From Granulicella paludicola (GTDB taxonomy: Bacteria; Acidobacteriota; Terriglobia; Terriglobales; Acidobacteriaceae), in NCBI RefSeq assembly GCF_025685545.1, contig NZ_JAGSYC010000017.1, positions 1 through 64,000 of the forward strand: 64,000 nt of DNA. Reading direction: 5' to 3'. This document shows, in pieces, positions 1 to 9,537 of the stretch (position 1 is the first letter of the stretch; every line of letters starts with the position of its first letter). The notes under the pieces are model-generated. The model searched no databases. It saw only the letters and a program-made list of their open reading frames with translations, and was not told the origin of the DNA. Position numbers and translations under genes: made by a program.

Positions 1-1
1 C

Positions 2-133
2 GAAGTTGACCCGAAGAAACGTGCAGTCGTTCAAGCTCGCGGTAAGGCGAACCGCTCAGCCTCCGGCAAGCCCCTTAAGCTTCTGCATGAGTGGGCCGGT
101 CGGGAAGGATTAGACGTGGCTATTTCAAAGTGA
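2..133 (+). CDS. 3' end of an unknown gene (partial)
   Basis: The frame is open from the window edge and ends with TGA at 131-133, giving the last 43 residues of a protein that begins outside the window. The tail is basic (it starts EVDPKKRAVVQARGKANR) and ends GLDVAISK. No motif is recognisable. It is called coding because the frame is open with plausible codon use, but it is short. About 260 bases with nothing recognisable separate it from the next gene, which lies on the other strand. Confidence 0.45.
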   Translation, partial: EVDPKKRAVVQARGKANRSASGKPLKLLHEWAGREGLDVAISK

Positions 134-397
134 TGCCGGATTGGTAACGGGAAGTCGGCGTCTCGTCAGTAAACCTCGTGGAAAACTGGGCGGCACTCCT
201 TCGCTCCGATGGCGAGTTCGCACCGCTGTTCAGCAGCTAATCTTTGGATGGCAGGTTGGGGATGAGAGTCCGACATCGGACTGCCTCAGTCGGGGTCGTG
301 CGCTATCCTCCCAAACAATTTGTGAAACCCGGTTCGGCGCTGGCCTCCCCTTGTGGAGAGGCCAGATATCCGTCTCCCGCTTCACTCCCGGCCGGCT

Positions 398-1189
398 TCA
401 GTTCCAACTGAACACAATCATTCCCTGGCCGCCGTTGGCGCCGCCCGTGCCTCCGGCAGGAATTGGCGGTGCAAAATCGGCGCTGCCGCCACCCCCTCCC
501 CCCGGCATCACACCGGAGGTTGCCGGCGTTTGCTGGAGTTTGGTCCCGGCGTTCTGTGAAAACGCTGTAGGGTTGGCGATAAAGAACTCCGCTCCCCCCG
601 ACCCGTGAGTGTGAGCGGCGTGGCCTGCTTCCCCCCCGTCCCCGCCCCTGCCCGAAACGTAGATCGTCCCCGCCGTCGGCGCTGGCGTGGCAGAAAGAAT
701 CCTGGCCGACGACCCGAATTGCCCATTCGCGCCGGTCACCGAGTAGGTGCCAAGCGCCAACTGCGCCGTCGTCAACGCATCGAAGGTCCCTGCGTAATTG
801 TCGTTCACCGGCCCGTTGTTTCCCGCGCCACCATGCGCGGCGAACTGGAACAGCGTGTTGTTGTAGCTCACGCTGGTAGACGTCCCGGGCGAGCCCCCCG
901 CGGCGCCCCCCGCTCCGCCCTGCCCGATGGTGTAGTTGATCTGCCGGATCACGCCCGGTGCAGCCGCTGGCATGGGGATCGTCACGCGGAAATAGCCGCC
1001 GCCCTGCCCGCCGCCCAGGCGACTGCCCCCACCGCCGCCGCCCCACGCCTCAATCGTCATTTGCGTCACGCCGGCAGGCACCGTCCAGGCGCCCGACACC
1101 ACAAAGGTCAGATAGTTCGCGTGATCGCCCTGCGCAGACAGCGGCAGCGCGGTCAGGAAAGTAAGAACTGCAATTCGCTTCAGAGTCAT
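398..1189 (-). CDS. Secreted glycine-rich protein
   Basis: A 263-residue protein. Residues 1-20 form a classic signal peptide (MTLKRIAVLTF, then a hydrophobic core, cut near ALPLSAQ). The mature part opens with a short beta-like segment containing FVVSGAWTVPAGVTQMTIEAW and continues with clusters of Gly (GGGGGGSRLGGGQGGG). This layout matches bacterial glycine-rich exported proteins whose N-terminal motif 'tfttsGtWtvPagvt.v.ve.wGgGG' is common in phage tail and surface proteins. The C-terminus ends GMIVFSWN. It is probably exported; its role is unknown. It is 39 bp downstream of the SGNH hydrolase gene on the same strand and may be co-transcribed with it. Confidence 0.75.
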   Translation of the reverse strand: MTLKRIAVLTFLTALPLSAQGDHANYLTFVVSGAWTVPAGVTQMTIEAWGGGGGGSRLGGGQGGGYFRVTIPMPAAAPGVIRQINYTIGQGGAGGAAGGSPGTSTSVSYNNTLFQFAAHGGAGNNGPVNDNYAGTFDALTTAQLALGTYSVTGANGQFGSSARILSATPAPTAGTIYVSGRGGDGGEAGHAAHTHGSGGAEFFIANPTAFSQNAGTKLQQTPATSGVMPGGGGGGSADFAPPIPAGGTGGANGGQGMIVFSWN

Positions 1190-1228
1190 ATCGATATATC
1201 CTCCTGAGTCACTGTCAAACCCGATTCC

Positions 1229-2482
1229 CTACCTGCTCCAGGCCACCTTCATCTGCGCCAGAATGCCGTCCGCGTAATCTGCCTCGCCCTTTACGTTCGG
1301 GTGCGCGGTGGCGTCGATCCGGCACATCTCGCGCCCCTTCCAGTCCTTCGGCCACAGCGGCTTGCAATAGAGCCGGTCGCGCTCCATATACATTTCATCC
1401 TCATTCCGGTGAAACCAGAGGAAGCTCGTCGGTAGCTTCCAAAGGTGTGTCCCCCGGGTTCCGTAGGCGTTCTGCGGCAGGTCCGGAATCCCGGCCGCGA
1501 GGTAAACCCTGCTCGTCGCGGTCGCCCTTCCCGCAGGAACCGGCGTAACCTCCGGGCAGCTTTGCTCCACGCCCGGCGCAACCGGATCCAGCGGAGGCAC
1601 GAGCCGGCCGTTTGCCCCCGCCGCCGCCCACTCGAAGCAGCGGTTCGTTTGCCGCAGGAACACGTCGGACAGCTCGCCCCAGTCCCCCAGGCTCTTCGGC
1701 TGCGCCAGCAGTGGCGAAACGCCATCCGCCTTGCCGTCTTCTGCAAATTTCGCACGCTCGCGGTTCAGCGCGTCGATCGCCTTCTGCTCTGTAAGTACCT
1801 GCCCGGGATCCATCACAGCCGGAAAGTGGCTCGCCGTCGAAATAATCCGGAAGTATGGAAGCAGCACTACAGTCGCGTACGGATACCGCGCTTTGGCGTT
1901 CGCCAGCAACTGCGCCACCGGGCCCGAGCACAGGGTATAGACACGCCGTTCAATTTCTTCCCTCGACGTCCAGTTCAGCGGAAAAGGCAAAGCGACTTGT
2001 TCCCCGTTGACATCGTTGATGCAGCCGTCCACCAGCACCAGCTCGACGTCCTGACTCCCCATCCCGGCTCCGGTCGACTGCTCCAGCACGTTTGGCCGGC
2101 CCGCATTCACATCCGCGACGGGCACGTTGTTTAATAGCGGATAGAAACAGCCTCCACAGCCGCCCGAGAGCAGTGCCCCCGAGTGTGCGTACGTCGTCAG
2201 CTCGACCGCGCGTCCGGTGGCGTCCGCCAGCCGGTGTGCGACCAGCGACACGAATTTATGTTCGTTGCGGTCGCCGTTACCCCACACCACGGAATCGCCG
2301 AACGCAATAATCTTCAGCGTGCCGGCCGGCGCTGGAGCCAGCGGGTTCACTAGCGAGACAGGAGTTCCGGAGGACGGCGGGAACGGGCCCAAAATACGTG
2401 TTTGCAGCACTTGCGCTCTAATCGAGCAGCAAGCGAGCAGGCACAACGCAACCGCGGCCCATGGCGAGACTCTCATCAGCAT
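1229..2482 (-). CDS. Secreted SGNH/GDSL-family hydrolase
   Basis: A 417-residue protein with an N-terminal signal peptide (residues 1-23, ending CSIRAQ, with a CC pair that could allow lipidation). The block I motif is FGDSVVWGNG near residue 62, containing the nucleophilic Ser. An Asn-containing block follows (VDGCINDVNG near residue 152), and a C-terminal segment DATAHPNVKGEADYADG supplies the likely catalytic His. This order is that of SGNH esterases/lipases, which cleave esters or acyl groups on sugars or lipids. The substrate cannot be told. Start: ATG at 2482, with a second in-frame ATG two codons later. Confidence 0.8.
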   Translation of the reverse strand: MLMRVSPWAAVALCLLACCSIRAQVLQTRILGPFPPSSGTPVSLVNPLAPAPAGTLKIIAFGDSVVWGNGDRNEHKFVSLVAHRLADATGRAVELTTYAHSGALLSGGCGGCFYPLLNNVPVADVNAGRPNVLEQSTGAGMGSQDVELVLVDGCINDVNGEQVALPFPLNWTSREEIERRVYTLCSGPVAQLLANAKARYPYATVVLLPYFRIISTASHFPAVMDPGQVLTEQKAIDALNRERAKFAEDGKADGVSPLLAQPKSLGDWGELSDVFLRQTNRCFEWAAAGANGRLVPPLDPVAPGVEQSCPEVTPVPAGRATATSRVYLAAGIPDLPQNAYGTRGTHLWKLPTSFLWFHRNEDEMYMERDRLYCKPLWPKDWKGREMCRIDATAHPNVKGEADYADGILAQMKVAWSR

Positions 2483-2579
2483 TGCTCCGTAAGTGGAAAA
2501 TGCAGGGACCCGGGCCGGACTGTTCCTACGCTCTCACAAAAATCATGCCGTGTATTCAAGAAAAGATGGCAATTTATAT

Positions 2580-2867
2580 TTATTCTTCACGGCAAAATGC
2601 GGACGGCAACCCCGCCTCGATCACCATCCGTTCGCCACAAACGAGGTGATGAAATCCCAGCCTGTGCGCGTGCAGAAAATAACCTCCATCGCCTGGCAGC
2701 CTGGGAAGATTCTTGAGTGGCCGCCCGATTGATCCGTAGAGAGGATCCCCCACCAATGGATGGCCTATCGATGCAAGGTGAATCCTGATCTGGTGCGGTC
2801 GCCAGGAGTATAGATCAACCTCAAACGTGGTCGTGTCGGCGTTGCTTACAAGCAGTTTCGCCCACAT
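2580..2867 (-). pseudogene. C-terminal remnant of an RluA-family pseudouridine synthase
   Basis: The 95 codons carry the conserved end of RluA-type enzymes: RPHQIRIHLASIGHPLVGD, then PLYG, then LHAHRLGFHH. The catalytic-Asp motif (HRLDxxTSG) and the S4 domain, which lie upstream in complete enzymes, are absent. The frame begins at an internal ATG with unrelated sequence before it. An intact RluA protein is about 300 residues long. I read this as a 5'-truncated gene fragment, presumably inactive. Confidence 0.8.
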
Positions 2868-3654
2868 CCAAACATTTTCCTTAACATTCTCCGCTCATGA
2901 GCGGGGCGAACGGTCTGTTTACGCATAGAGCTAGAGAATGAAGTCGCTGCATTTGTCCCATAGGCCGGGTGTGCGCGTATTGCCGCCACCGGTGCGTCCC
3001 GATTCAACATGCCGTGCGAACTTGGCACCTGACCGTAACCTGAACCATTGGTCGAGTAGTGAGAAGTCGCAATAGCGGAAGTTCATATTCCGTGAGTAGG
3101 GCATGGGCATCAAGAGTTCCGCATGTCTGGTGATGAGTGCCGCGGCACATTACGATTATTATCGGACACAAAGCTTTTCTTTTGTTACAGTTAGTATAAC
3201 ACGTCCCCGCTCTATGAAAAGATCCCCTGATGTGCTGCTGGAGTGAAGAGCGTTTGGCGATACTCACTTTTCGGCGCGACCATAGGGAGTCATAAAAGAA
3301 TGATTTGGGCCATCCTGTCCCAACACCTACCTCCCCTTCTGAGGTTGTATGTGCGGGATCGCTCCCGGATAGGATATGTTGGCGAGGCGAGGTCAAAGAT
3401 TGGGAACGAATTGGATAGGTCTGGCTGCGAACGAACAACCCTGGCAAGACCATAGAAGCAGTCCCTGGTATATCCCGTTGGTATGCGTGCGGGACGATGA
3501 CAAAACACCCTTTGCGGTCACTCCATGCACATTGATTTCTCTATCTCTTTGCAATCTCGGGTTTTTCTTTGACATTGCGACAAGCATCTTTCCTTCTCTT
3601 CTTTATTACATAGATCATGCATACCGTTTGAACCGGTATGCATTTGACCATCGG
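2868..3654. other. Intergenic stretch, no supported gene
   Basis: Several overlapping short frames occur on both strands, but none has a recognisable motif or a convincing ribosome site. It separates the RluA remnant from the CHAT gene and probably holds the CHAT promoter. An in-frame upstream extension of the CHAT gene (from 3376) lies here; its hydrophobic, low-complexity translation looks less like coding sequence. Confidence 0.5.
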
Positions 3655-5808
3655 ATGTCGCATTCGTTGCAGATATTGCAGAAGAGTGCCTTTCGCGGCC
3701 AAGACTTCGGTGATTTCGCTTCCTACCCGATGAAAGTCATCGTAATTCAAGGAGACGTCGACGAGGAATGCGTGTCCACCTGCGCGCAAATGGTCGTGAA
3801 ACCGTTGGTCATCTGCGAAGCCGCTTATCAGAGTGCTGTTGAGCAAGCCGGCTGTCTCTGTCTGAACCTGGAAGGTCTTTCCGCGCCAAGCCTCAACGAG
3901 GCGATCGGACAACTTGTTAATACGGAGCCTATCAATCTGGAAGAACCGGGGGATTCAAATCCCTTTCTGCTCCCGTATCAGAGCGTGCGCAGCCACCCAG
4001 AGCGTCACCATTTTGCCTCTCAACAAGAGCCCTATCCAAGGAGCACTTTTCAAGCGGAAGAACCCAATGACAAGCTACTCAATCAGTTGGTGCGAGCTAT
4101 ACCCTCAGGGAACAAAACGCCTCATCGAGTGGAGGATAGGGTATCGCTGCTGATCTCAACGACCCAAGAGATCTTCAAGTGCAAGCTGCTAGATAGCATG
4201 TTGATGGCGGCTGAGAGCGGAAATGCGATGATTCCTGGGGAGCTACAGGAAGACTTGAACGAGCTTCTAAACACCGGTGATCGTGCGGCGCGACAGAGGC
4301 TCATGGCTGGAATCGAACCATACTTGCCATCAGCAGATCGAAGTTTAATCCTTTGCGTTCCCTGTCAGAACAAGACGATTCCTCAAGCGTATTTTGGAAA
4401 GCAATTTCCCACGAGAGTCATAGATATCCTTTACGCCGCAAAAGATAGAAACTATATCGTCCATTCCGATCCGAGACGTTGGCATGGTGAAGCCGAAACG
4501 GCGGCAGCTCTCGCTCTGACCCAGTTTCTTGCAATGGAATCGGAGTTCTTCACGAAGATGACTACTCTTTGGGGACTCGCCGAAAAGCGTCCTGTTATCC
4601 GCGTTCCGCAGATCTCTAGTGGTTTCTATGGAAAGTTGCGGGAGATTCGGCGGGTCTTCGACGGAGGAAATATCGTTGCTCTCAATAGAAGGGTGGAGGC
4701 GTTCGGCGTAGAGCTCGCCAGCGCTCTGCCGGAAGAGTTTATCGACCTTCTTCGGGACACACCAAGGGAACTCAGGATCATTTCAGACATGCCTCTGGAG
4801 TGGATGATGATCGATGGGGTGCCTTTAATGTATCGCTGTCAGGTATCACGGTTCCCCATGACACCGGGAAACTTCCTGTTGACTCATTACCTGCAGACCC
4901 AGAACGTCCTAATCCTAGATAAAAATGCAGGCAATCGCGTTCTGATTCTCAACTGCCTGGCGAAAACGGACAAACTGCACATTTACCCGCAGAAGTTGCA
5001 CGAGGTGCTGCAGGAAACAGGTATCACTCATGAGTACGCGGTGGTTTCCAACCTCGAGGAGTACAAAGCGCAGCTTCGCGAAAAAAAGCCATTCATCTTG
5101 TTGCACTGCGGGCATGGATCCTATGACAGCGCCGAAGATCTCGGCTATCTCCATTTCGGCGCAGAGAAAGCAAAGGTCTGGGACCTCACCGATACAGCTA
5201 TACCTCCTATCGTCATGCTCGGGGCTTGTGACACGGCAGCTCTAGCCGAAACACACAATACACCTTCCAACGCATTCTTGGGGCTCGGTGCACGGGCCGT
5301 TCTGGCAACATTCCTCGCTGTTCAAGCAGATCGCACGATTGAACTGTACGTCAGAGTCCTAGCCAACCTGGACGAAGCAATCTCCGGAGAGCTTGGACTG
5401 GAAAACTGGGCGCAGGTCGTTTCGAAGACGATCATCCTCAACCGTTATCTTGATTTCCTTCATGCCTTCACTCAAGATCAAATCAGACGCCGTCGGAAAG
5501 AGATCGACTCGAGGGTTTTTTTTGAATATCCACTGCGTTGGAAACGAGATGGATTCAAAGATTTTGCGGACGGATACAAACGCTGCCCTCAACTACTGGA
5601 AGACTCAATACGCCACTTCGATGCGGAGTGCGCTGATGACTTCCATCGGTTCGTGGCAACGAACAAGGTGCTGATGCACACCATGTTCTATACCCATTTG
5701 GGTTCTCCTGAAACAATACACATCGTTGGCGAAGAGGAGCGGAGAGACTCTGAAGGGGACTCAGTAGATTACTGGGAAACCCGAGAGCGAGAGCTCTCGG
5801 CATCATAG
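3655..5808 (+). CDS. CHAT-domain (caspase-like) protein
   Basis: A large protein of 717 residues from the ATG at 3655, or 810 if the upstream in-frame ATG at 3376 is used; 3655 is preferred because the first 93 codons look non-coding. The C-terminal third is a CHAT protease domain. It has a strand ending ILLHCGHGSYD (catalytic His, codon 5113) and a strand VMLGACDTAALAE (catalytic Cys, codon 5227), followed by NAFLGLGARAVLATFLAV, the usual CHAT continuation. The N-terminal ~400 residues match no family I know; they may be a sensor or effector-docking region. CHAT proteins act as caspase-fold peptidases, several of them in prokaryotic immune or death systems. No partner gene is adjacent, so it is an orphan here. 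Confidence 0.8.
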   Translation: MSHSLQILQKSAFRGQDFGDFASYPMKVIVIQGDVDEECVSTCAQMVVKPLVICEAAYQSAVEQAGCLCLNLEGLSAPSLNEAIGQLVNTEPINLEEPGDSNPFLLPYQSVRSHPERHHFASQQEPYPRSTFQAEEPNDKLLNQLVRAIPSGNKTPHRVEDRVSLLISTTQEIFKCKLLDSMLMAAESGNAMIPGELQEDLNELLNTGDRAARQRLMAGIEPYLPSADRSLILCVPCQNKTIPQAYFGKQFPTRVIDILYAAKDRNYIVHSDPRRWHGEAETAAALALTQFLAMESEFFTKMTTLWGLAEKRPVIRVPQISSGFYGKLREIRRVFDGGNIVALNRRVEAFGVELASALPEEFIDLLRDTPRELRIISDMPLEWMMIDGVPLMYRCQVSRFPMTPGNFLLTHYLQTQNVLILDKNAGNRVLILNCLAKTDKLHIYPQKLHEVLQETGITHEYAVVSNLEEYKAQLREKKPFILLHCGHGSYDSAEDLGYLHFGAEKAKVWDLTDTAIPPIVMLGACDTAALAETHNTPSNAFLGLGARAVLATFLAVQADRTIELYVRVLANLDEAISGELGLENWAQVVSKTIILNRYLDFLHAFTQDQIRRRRKEIDSRVFFEYPLRWKRDGFKDFADGYKRCPQLLEDSIRHFDAECADDFHRFVATNKVLMHTMFYTHLGSPETIHIVGEEERRDSEGDSVDYWETRERELSAS

Positions 5809-6038
5809 GTGCTCAAGATACCAGAGTGGATTGTTTCACCGCCTCCTGCTGAGTGAAGAACCACTCTGAAGCGCGGACTACTCCCGATATGTCGGCTTAT
5901 CGTCAGCAACCGCCCAACACTACTCGCTATTCAGAGGCAGCCCAGGGATCGGCGTGGAACGCACAAGGATCTCAGGGCGGTTGTTCCGTGCATTGGTGTA
6001 GCTCCTCATCCTGAGGTCGCGTCCCTGACACGACTGCT

Positions 6039-6191
6039 CTAATGATTGGGACGGGGCGGTGGTGTCCGATCCGGGATGTGGCAGACGAGGGCGCCATTTA
6101 CTCCCGGTTCATCCATCATCTTGCTAAGGTTTTTGCGGGTCCACTCGGCCATCAGTTCTCCCCGCGCATCTCTATCTGGTGTTTGATTCAT
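6039..6191 (-). CDS. Small unknown protein (50 aa)
   Basis: The start at 6191 (MNQTPDRDARGELMAEW...) is chosen because GGAGG lies about nine bases upstream on the minus strand. Its 50 residues are mostly polar and end with CHIPDRTPPPRPNH. No domain is recognised. It is last in a leftward run of four genes (from 8676 downwards), 78 bp after the previous one. Confidence 0.5.
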   Translation of the reverse strand: MNQTPDRDARGELMAEWTRKNLSKMMDEPGVNGALVCHIPDRTPPPRPNH

Positions 6192-6269
6192 CAGTAGCTT
6201 CCTCCGTGAAGCTGCATGGGAGAGTAACATAACCGGTTTCAACCCAAGGCTGAACCCCTTCTCCCAGGC

Positions 6270-6716
6270 CTAGCGGAAGAACCATTTGCTAAAGGCATGT
6301 ACGCCCCACAGAGCGCTGAAGCCGAGCGCCCCCAGAAGTAGTGGTCTAGCAACTCTAGCTAAGTCATTCTTGAGGTTAGATGAGAAGGTTGCTGGCCCAT
6401 GACTCTTTCGGGCAACCGGCAAGTCTCGTTTTTCCGTGCGGCTGCGATGCCAATCGACCAGTGAGTAAAGCGTCGGCCAAAACCCTATATACAGCGCGTT
6501 GATAATCGCGCCGAACATACACATCAAAATAAATATGACGAGTACCACGAATATCGTCTCAAGCACTTGTACCCCGGGCCATCTCGTCCTGATGTAGTGC
6601 CATGGGTCCACAAAGATCAGCGCGTTCACTGCTACAACAAGCACAAGGCCGAGGCCGAGGTCTCTTCCATCGGTCGAATGCTTCGGTATCGTTGGCTGCT
6701 CCTTGCGTCCCCACAA
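6270..6716 (-). CDS. Small membrane protein, three predicted TM segments
   Basis: A 148-residue protein. Hydrophobic stretches lie at about residues 20-40 (LGLGLVLVVAVNALIFV), 52-78 (LETIFVVLVIFILMCMFGAI) and 126-142 (LLLGALGFSALWGV), separated by a basic loop. It resembles no family I recognise. It starts 1 bp after the stop of the upstream 114-residue gene, so the two are probably translated together. Confidence 0.65.
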   Translation of the reverse strand: MWGRKEQPTIPKHSTDGRDLGLGLVLVVAVNALIFVDPWHYIRTRWPGVQVLETIFVVLVIFILMCMFGAIINALYIGFWPTLYSLVDWHRSRTEKRDLPVARKSHGPATFSSNLKNDLARVARPLLLGALGFSALWGVHAFSKWFFR

Positions 6717-6717
6717 C

Positions 6718-7062
6718 CTAGTTCACCTTGTCCTTCGCCACCTGATGAAACCCCGCCGCCAGTAATTCCTCCGGCTCGACCTCGGTAAGCCAGAACACGA
6801 GCATCCGGTCCCGCTGGTCGAAGTTGCTGGCCCGCACCTCATCGGCCTCGGTGATCGTGAGCAAGCCTAGCAGCGACAGCTCGGTGACGCACTCCTCGCG
6901 CGAGTTGTACAGGACGCTCCAGCCCTGCGCGGGCTCGATGATGAGGACCATCGCGTGATAGAAGTTGCTGGGGCGTGGCGTGATGATGAGCCGGGCGTCC
7001 ATGGGGTGATAGTACGCCCGTCTGATCAACACCTCTGCCTGATCGAGGTAGCGGGCGTCCAA
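6718..7062 (-). CDS. Unknown soluble protein (114 aa)
   Basis: Begins MDARYLDQAEVLIRRAYY and reads as a compact alpha/beta protein without signal or membrane segments. It is packed between two membrane-protein genes, 12 bp from the upstream one and 1 bp from the downstream one, which implies a shared operon and function. I recognise no family. Confidence 0.6.
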   Translation of the reverse strand: MDARYLDQAEVLIRRAYYHPMDARLIITPRPSNFYHAMVLIIEPAQGWSVLYNSREECVTELSLLGLLTITEADEVRASNFDQRDRMLVFWLTEVEPEELLAAGFHQVAKDKVN

Positions 7063-7074
7063 CGTTGCTGACCC

Positions 7075-8676
7075 TCACTGAAGTATCTCCGCATACTTTC
7101 CGCCATCAAACTCATACAACTTTCGTCCATCCGTTCTAACCAACCCTTGGGCCGCAATCGCAGTCCCGGACTCTTGCACTGCGATGTCGAAGAAGCCTTG
7201 ATGTATCGACTTCATGAAGCGAACAACCGACTTTGTCTGAGCACAGGGATCGTGTCCCACCTCAGTTTCAGTGTCCGTAGAGCCACAGCTCCCGAGATTG
7301 TCCGACTCCGTGGTGAGGGACAATACAGGCCGAAAGTGATCTGAAACAGGTGCGATGAACACCTCATTAGCATTGGTGATGCCTTGGCCTCCATCCTCAA
7401 GTGAGATTTCGAAGCCATGGACATCGGACCCATAGAGGACTGCGAGAGCCTTGCCCGCGCTCCCAAAAGCGCCGGTTTGTGCGATGTCATTGTCCACGAT
7501 CTCAGCTGTCCACCCCCTCTGGGTCTGAGAGAATACGAACGCATCTACCTGAGCACCACACGCATGGCAGTCTTCACCATCGGCAGCAGCAGAAGTCACA
7601 AGCAGATGCTTGCGGATGCTCTTTTGCACGTAGGTGCTGTCCAGAATCACGATTGCATGGCCCGGTGATGACTCTCCGGACATGTTCTTAGTGTGAACCA
7701 CCGATGATTTAGTCGCGGGGTCGTAGTTGCCATAGACGACGCTTAGGGCCTTTGACATCTTGAACTCGCCAGTGATGGCGTTAGGTGCATTTGGAGGACT
7801 CGTCAGGTAATGGCGACCGACTACAACACCGACCATGACTCCAGTGATTAGTAAACCGATGCCTGCAGCCTTCCTCATGAATGTGACGCCGCTAACCGGT
7901 GACGGCTCTTGCAGAGTTGGATGACCCGCAGGTGACAGTATTTTGGAAACAAGGATGACCGAAGCAAGCATGAGCGTTGCCGTCAGGACATAAAGACCCG
8001 CCCCCGGCTTCAGTTGCACAGCGTTCGCGGCGAGTGTTTCGAGTTGTTGAGTCAGACCAGAGAAAGGGTTGTCTGATGGCAGAGTTGCGGTAGCACTTAG
8101 TTGCTGGTGTAGCCAAGAATGCATGTCTGAGTTAGCGATGGTCAGATGCAGGGTAGCGGCTAATGCTGCTAGTCCTCCCACCACCGAGAGGACTCGGGTG
8201 GCGGCCTGAGATGGCGCAGAGACGCAGCAGATCAGAGCTAGCACTGCGCACCCGAAGGCTAGACCTATCTCGATGGCGACGAGCGAGACATAACGTATGG
8301 ACGCCGGAATCTCCAAAGATGGGTTTGCAGCTATTGCGGATTTATCCTCGGTATGTTCGAGGTCCATGACCCTGGGTGTCTCCGCATTCCCGTTACCAAA
8401 AGACGAGACCGCCTGGTTGATCTCTCGACCTTTGTTCATGAGGTCATACCCACTGAAGTCCTGACTTCCGAGGATAGGAAGTTGGAGGCTTGCCAGCGGC
8501 AGAAAGAAAGTGAGAAGTGCGATCAGGAGAAGCGTCCCAACGATCCATCGGTCTGGGGTTCGGGCGTGTTGCAGACGCGCTATTGGCGTCGAATGTGCAG
8601 CGTGTGGATCTTGACTAGGCACAGCCCAGCCGCCATCAGGTGTAATGGACACGTTTACCTCATGCAGGCGTAACAA
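7075..8676 (-). CDS. Unknown membrane protein with multi-TM region and large C-terminal domain
   Basis: A 533-residue protein. An N-terminal cytoplasmic tail of about 44 residues precedes TM1 (IVGTLLLIALLTFFLPLASL). Further hydrophobic segments follow near residues 130-150, 160-180, 225-245 and 270-290. Residues after about 300 form a soluble domain with a CHAC pair in GEDCHACGAQ and no known enzyme motif. The first soluble loop contains SGYDLMNKGREINQAV. It heads the leftward four-gene run. I cannot assign a function. Confidence 0.65.
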   Translation of the reverse strand: MLRLHEVNVSITPDGGWAVPSQDPHAAHSTPIARLQHARTPDRWIVGTLLLIALLTFFLPLASLQLPILGSQDFSGYDLMNKGREINQAVSSFGNGNAETPRVMDLEHTEDKSAIAANPSLEIPASIRYVSLVAIEIGLAFGCAVLALICCVSAPSQAATRVLSVVGGLAALAATLHLTIANSDMHSWLHQQLSATATLPSDNPFSGLTQQLETLAANAVQLKPGAGLYVLTATLMLASVILVSKILSPAGHPTLQEPSPVSGVTFMRKAAGIGLLITGVMVGVVVGRHYLTSPPNAPNAITGEFKMSKALSVVYGNYDPATKSSVVHTKNMSGESSPGHAIVILDSTYVQKSIRKHLLVTSAAADGEDCHACGAQVDAFVFSQTQRGWTAEIVDNDIAQTGAFGSAGKALAVLYGSDVHGFEISLEDGGQGITNANEVFIAPVSDHFRPVLSLTTESDNLGSCGSTDTETEVGHDPCAQTKSVVRFMKSIHQGFFDIAVQESGTAIAAQGLVRTDGRKLYEFDGGKYAEILQ

Positions 8677-8745
8677 ACTCGTTGATGCGCAATTCTACTC
8701 CGTAGTCTCAGAATTATCTTGCCGTTGTATCGCTCTGGCGAGAAC

Positions 8746-9066
8746 ATGACGTCATCTTTAGCCGGAGGGAGATTCCAAATTCAAGGCGAATGGACATGCT
8801 TGATGACGGCGATGAACCTGTATAGATTCGAAAACTACGCTGTGGTCTCTGTAATGGACTCCAGTGGCACAGAGCAATGCCACCTCATAAAGGACGATGA
8901 AGCGTGCGCAGAGGAGTGCGGCAGTCCTAACCAAATTATCCGGCTCTTATACGAACGAAAGGTCTCGTTGGACGGAGTCGAGAAGTGGTCAGCAGGACAG
9001 CGCGCTATGGCAGCCATTGTTGCCGAACGTCTTCTAGGCGACGGGACCGGGTCTGCCGCTCAATAG
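8746..9066 (+). CDS. Unknown small protein (106 aa)
   Basis: The ATG at 8746 (MTSSLAGGRFQIQGEW) is preferred over an in-frame TTG at 8719. It is divergent from the membrane-protein operon, with about 70 bp between their starts, so a shared promoter region is likely. The sequence contains two Cys close together (DDEACAEECG) and an alpha-helical C-terminus. No family is recognised. Confidence 0.5.
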   Translation: MTSSLAGGRFQIQGEWTCLMTAMNLYRFENYAVVSVMDSSGTEQCHLIKDDEACAEECGSPNQIIRLLYERKVSLDGVEKWSAGQRAMAAIVAERLLGDGTGSAAQ

Positions 9067-9537
9067 CGCCTAGGCGCCAGATTTGTAGTTGCCGAAAACG
9101 CGACCTCGCTGGAGCGTTGGTCGCCGGTGACGAGAAGGGCGTTTCTCGGTCCTTATTTCTCCATGATGAGAATCCTCCACACCGTAGCGGCGGTTGATCA
9201 TGCTTGTTTCTGGATCGACTCGAGGTCGGCAGTGGCGAGACCATGCAACACCTGTTCATAGAACGCAACGGGCGACATAGCGTCTCGGTTCAGAAGGCCG
9301 TCTGCTCACAGACAACTTTCATAACGGAACCCATGGATCATTGGCCTGAAGAGGTTTCGCAGACAAGCCGAAAGCAACACGCTGGAACTCGGCATTATCC
9401 CCTGGAGAGAAAACGGACGTAATACTTGAGGGCTTTGCTCAAAAAGAGACAGCAGCCCATCGTGCAGAACTCTTGAATGTGACCGTTACACCTGAGTTTC
9501 AATTAGTAGTGCACTTAAGATTCGCTATTGAGGTGAA
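9067..9537. other. Intergenic stretch, nothing recognised
   Basis: About 470 bases between a rightward small gene and the convergent end of the GH106 gene. Only short frames without motifs are seen, and no clear terminator. Confidence 0.4.

Noticed and set aside
3004-3453. 149-codon minus-strand frame upstream of the CHAT gene
   Set aside because: Cys- and Ser-rich composition without a motif, overlapping other equal frames. It looks like chance.
3376-3654. In-frame upstream extension of the CHAT gene
   Set aside because: Open, but the translation is hydrophobic and irregular with no family match; the ATG at 3655 begins a better sequence. Kept only as an alternative start.
3950-3985. GGGATTCAAATCCC resembling a tRNA T-arm
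   Set aside because: It lies inside the CHAT coding frame and no anticodon arm, D arm or acceptor stem can be built around it.
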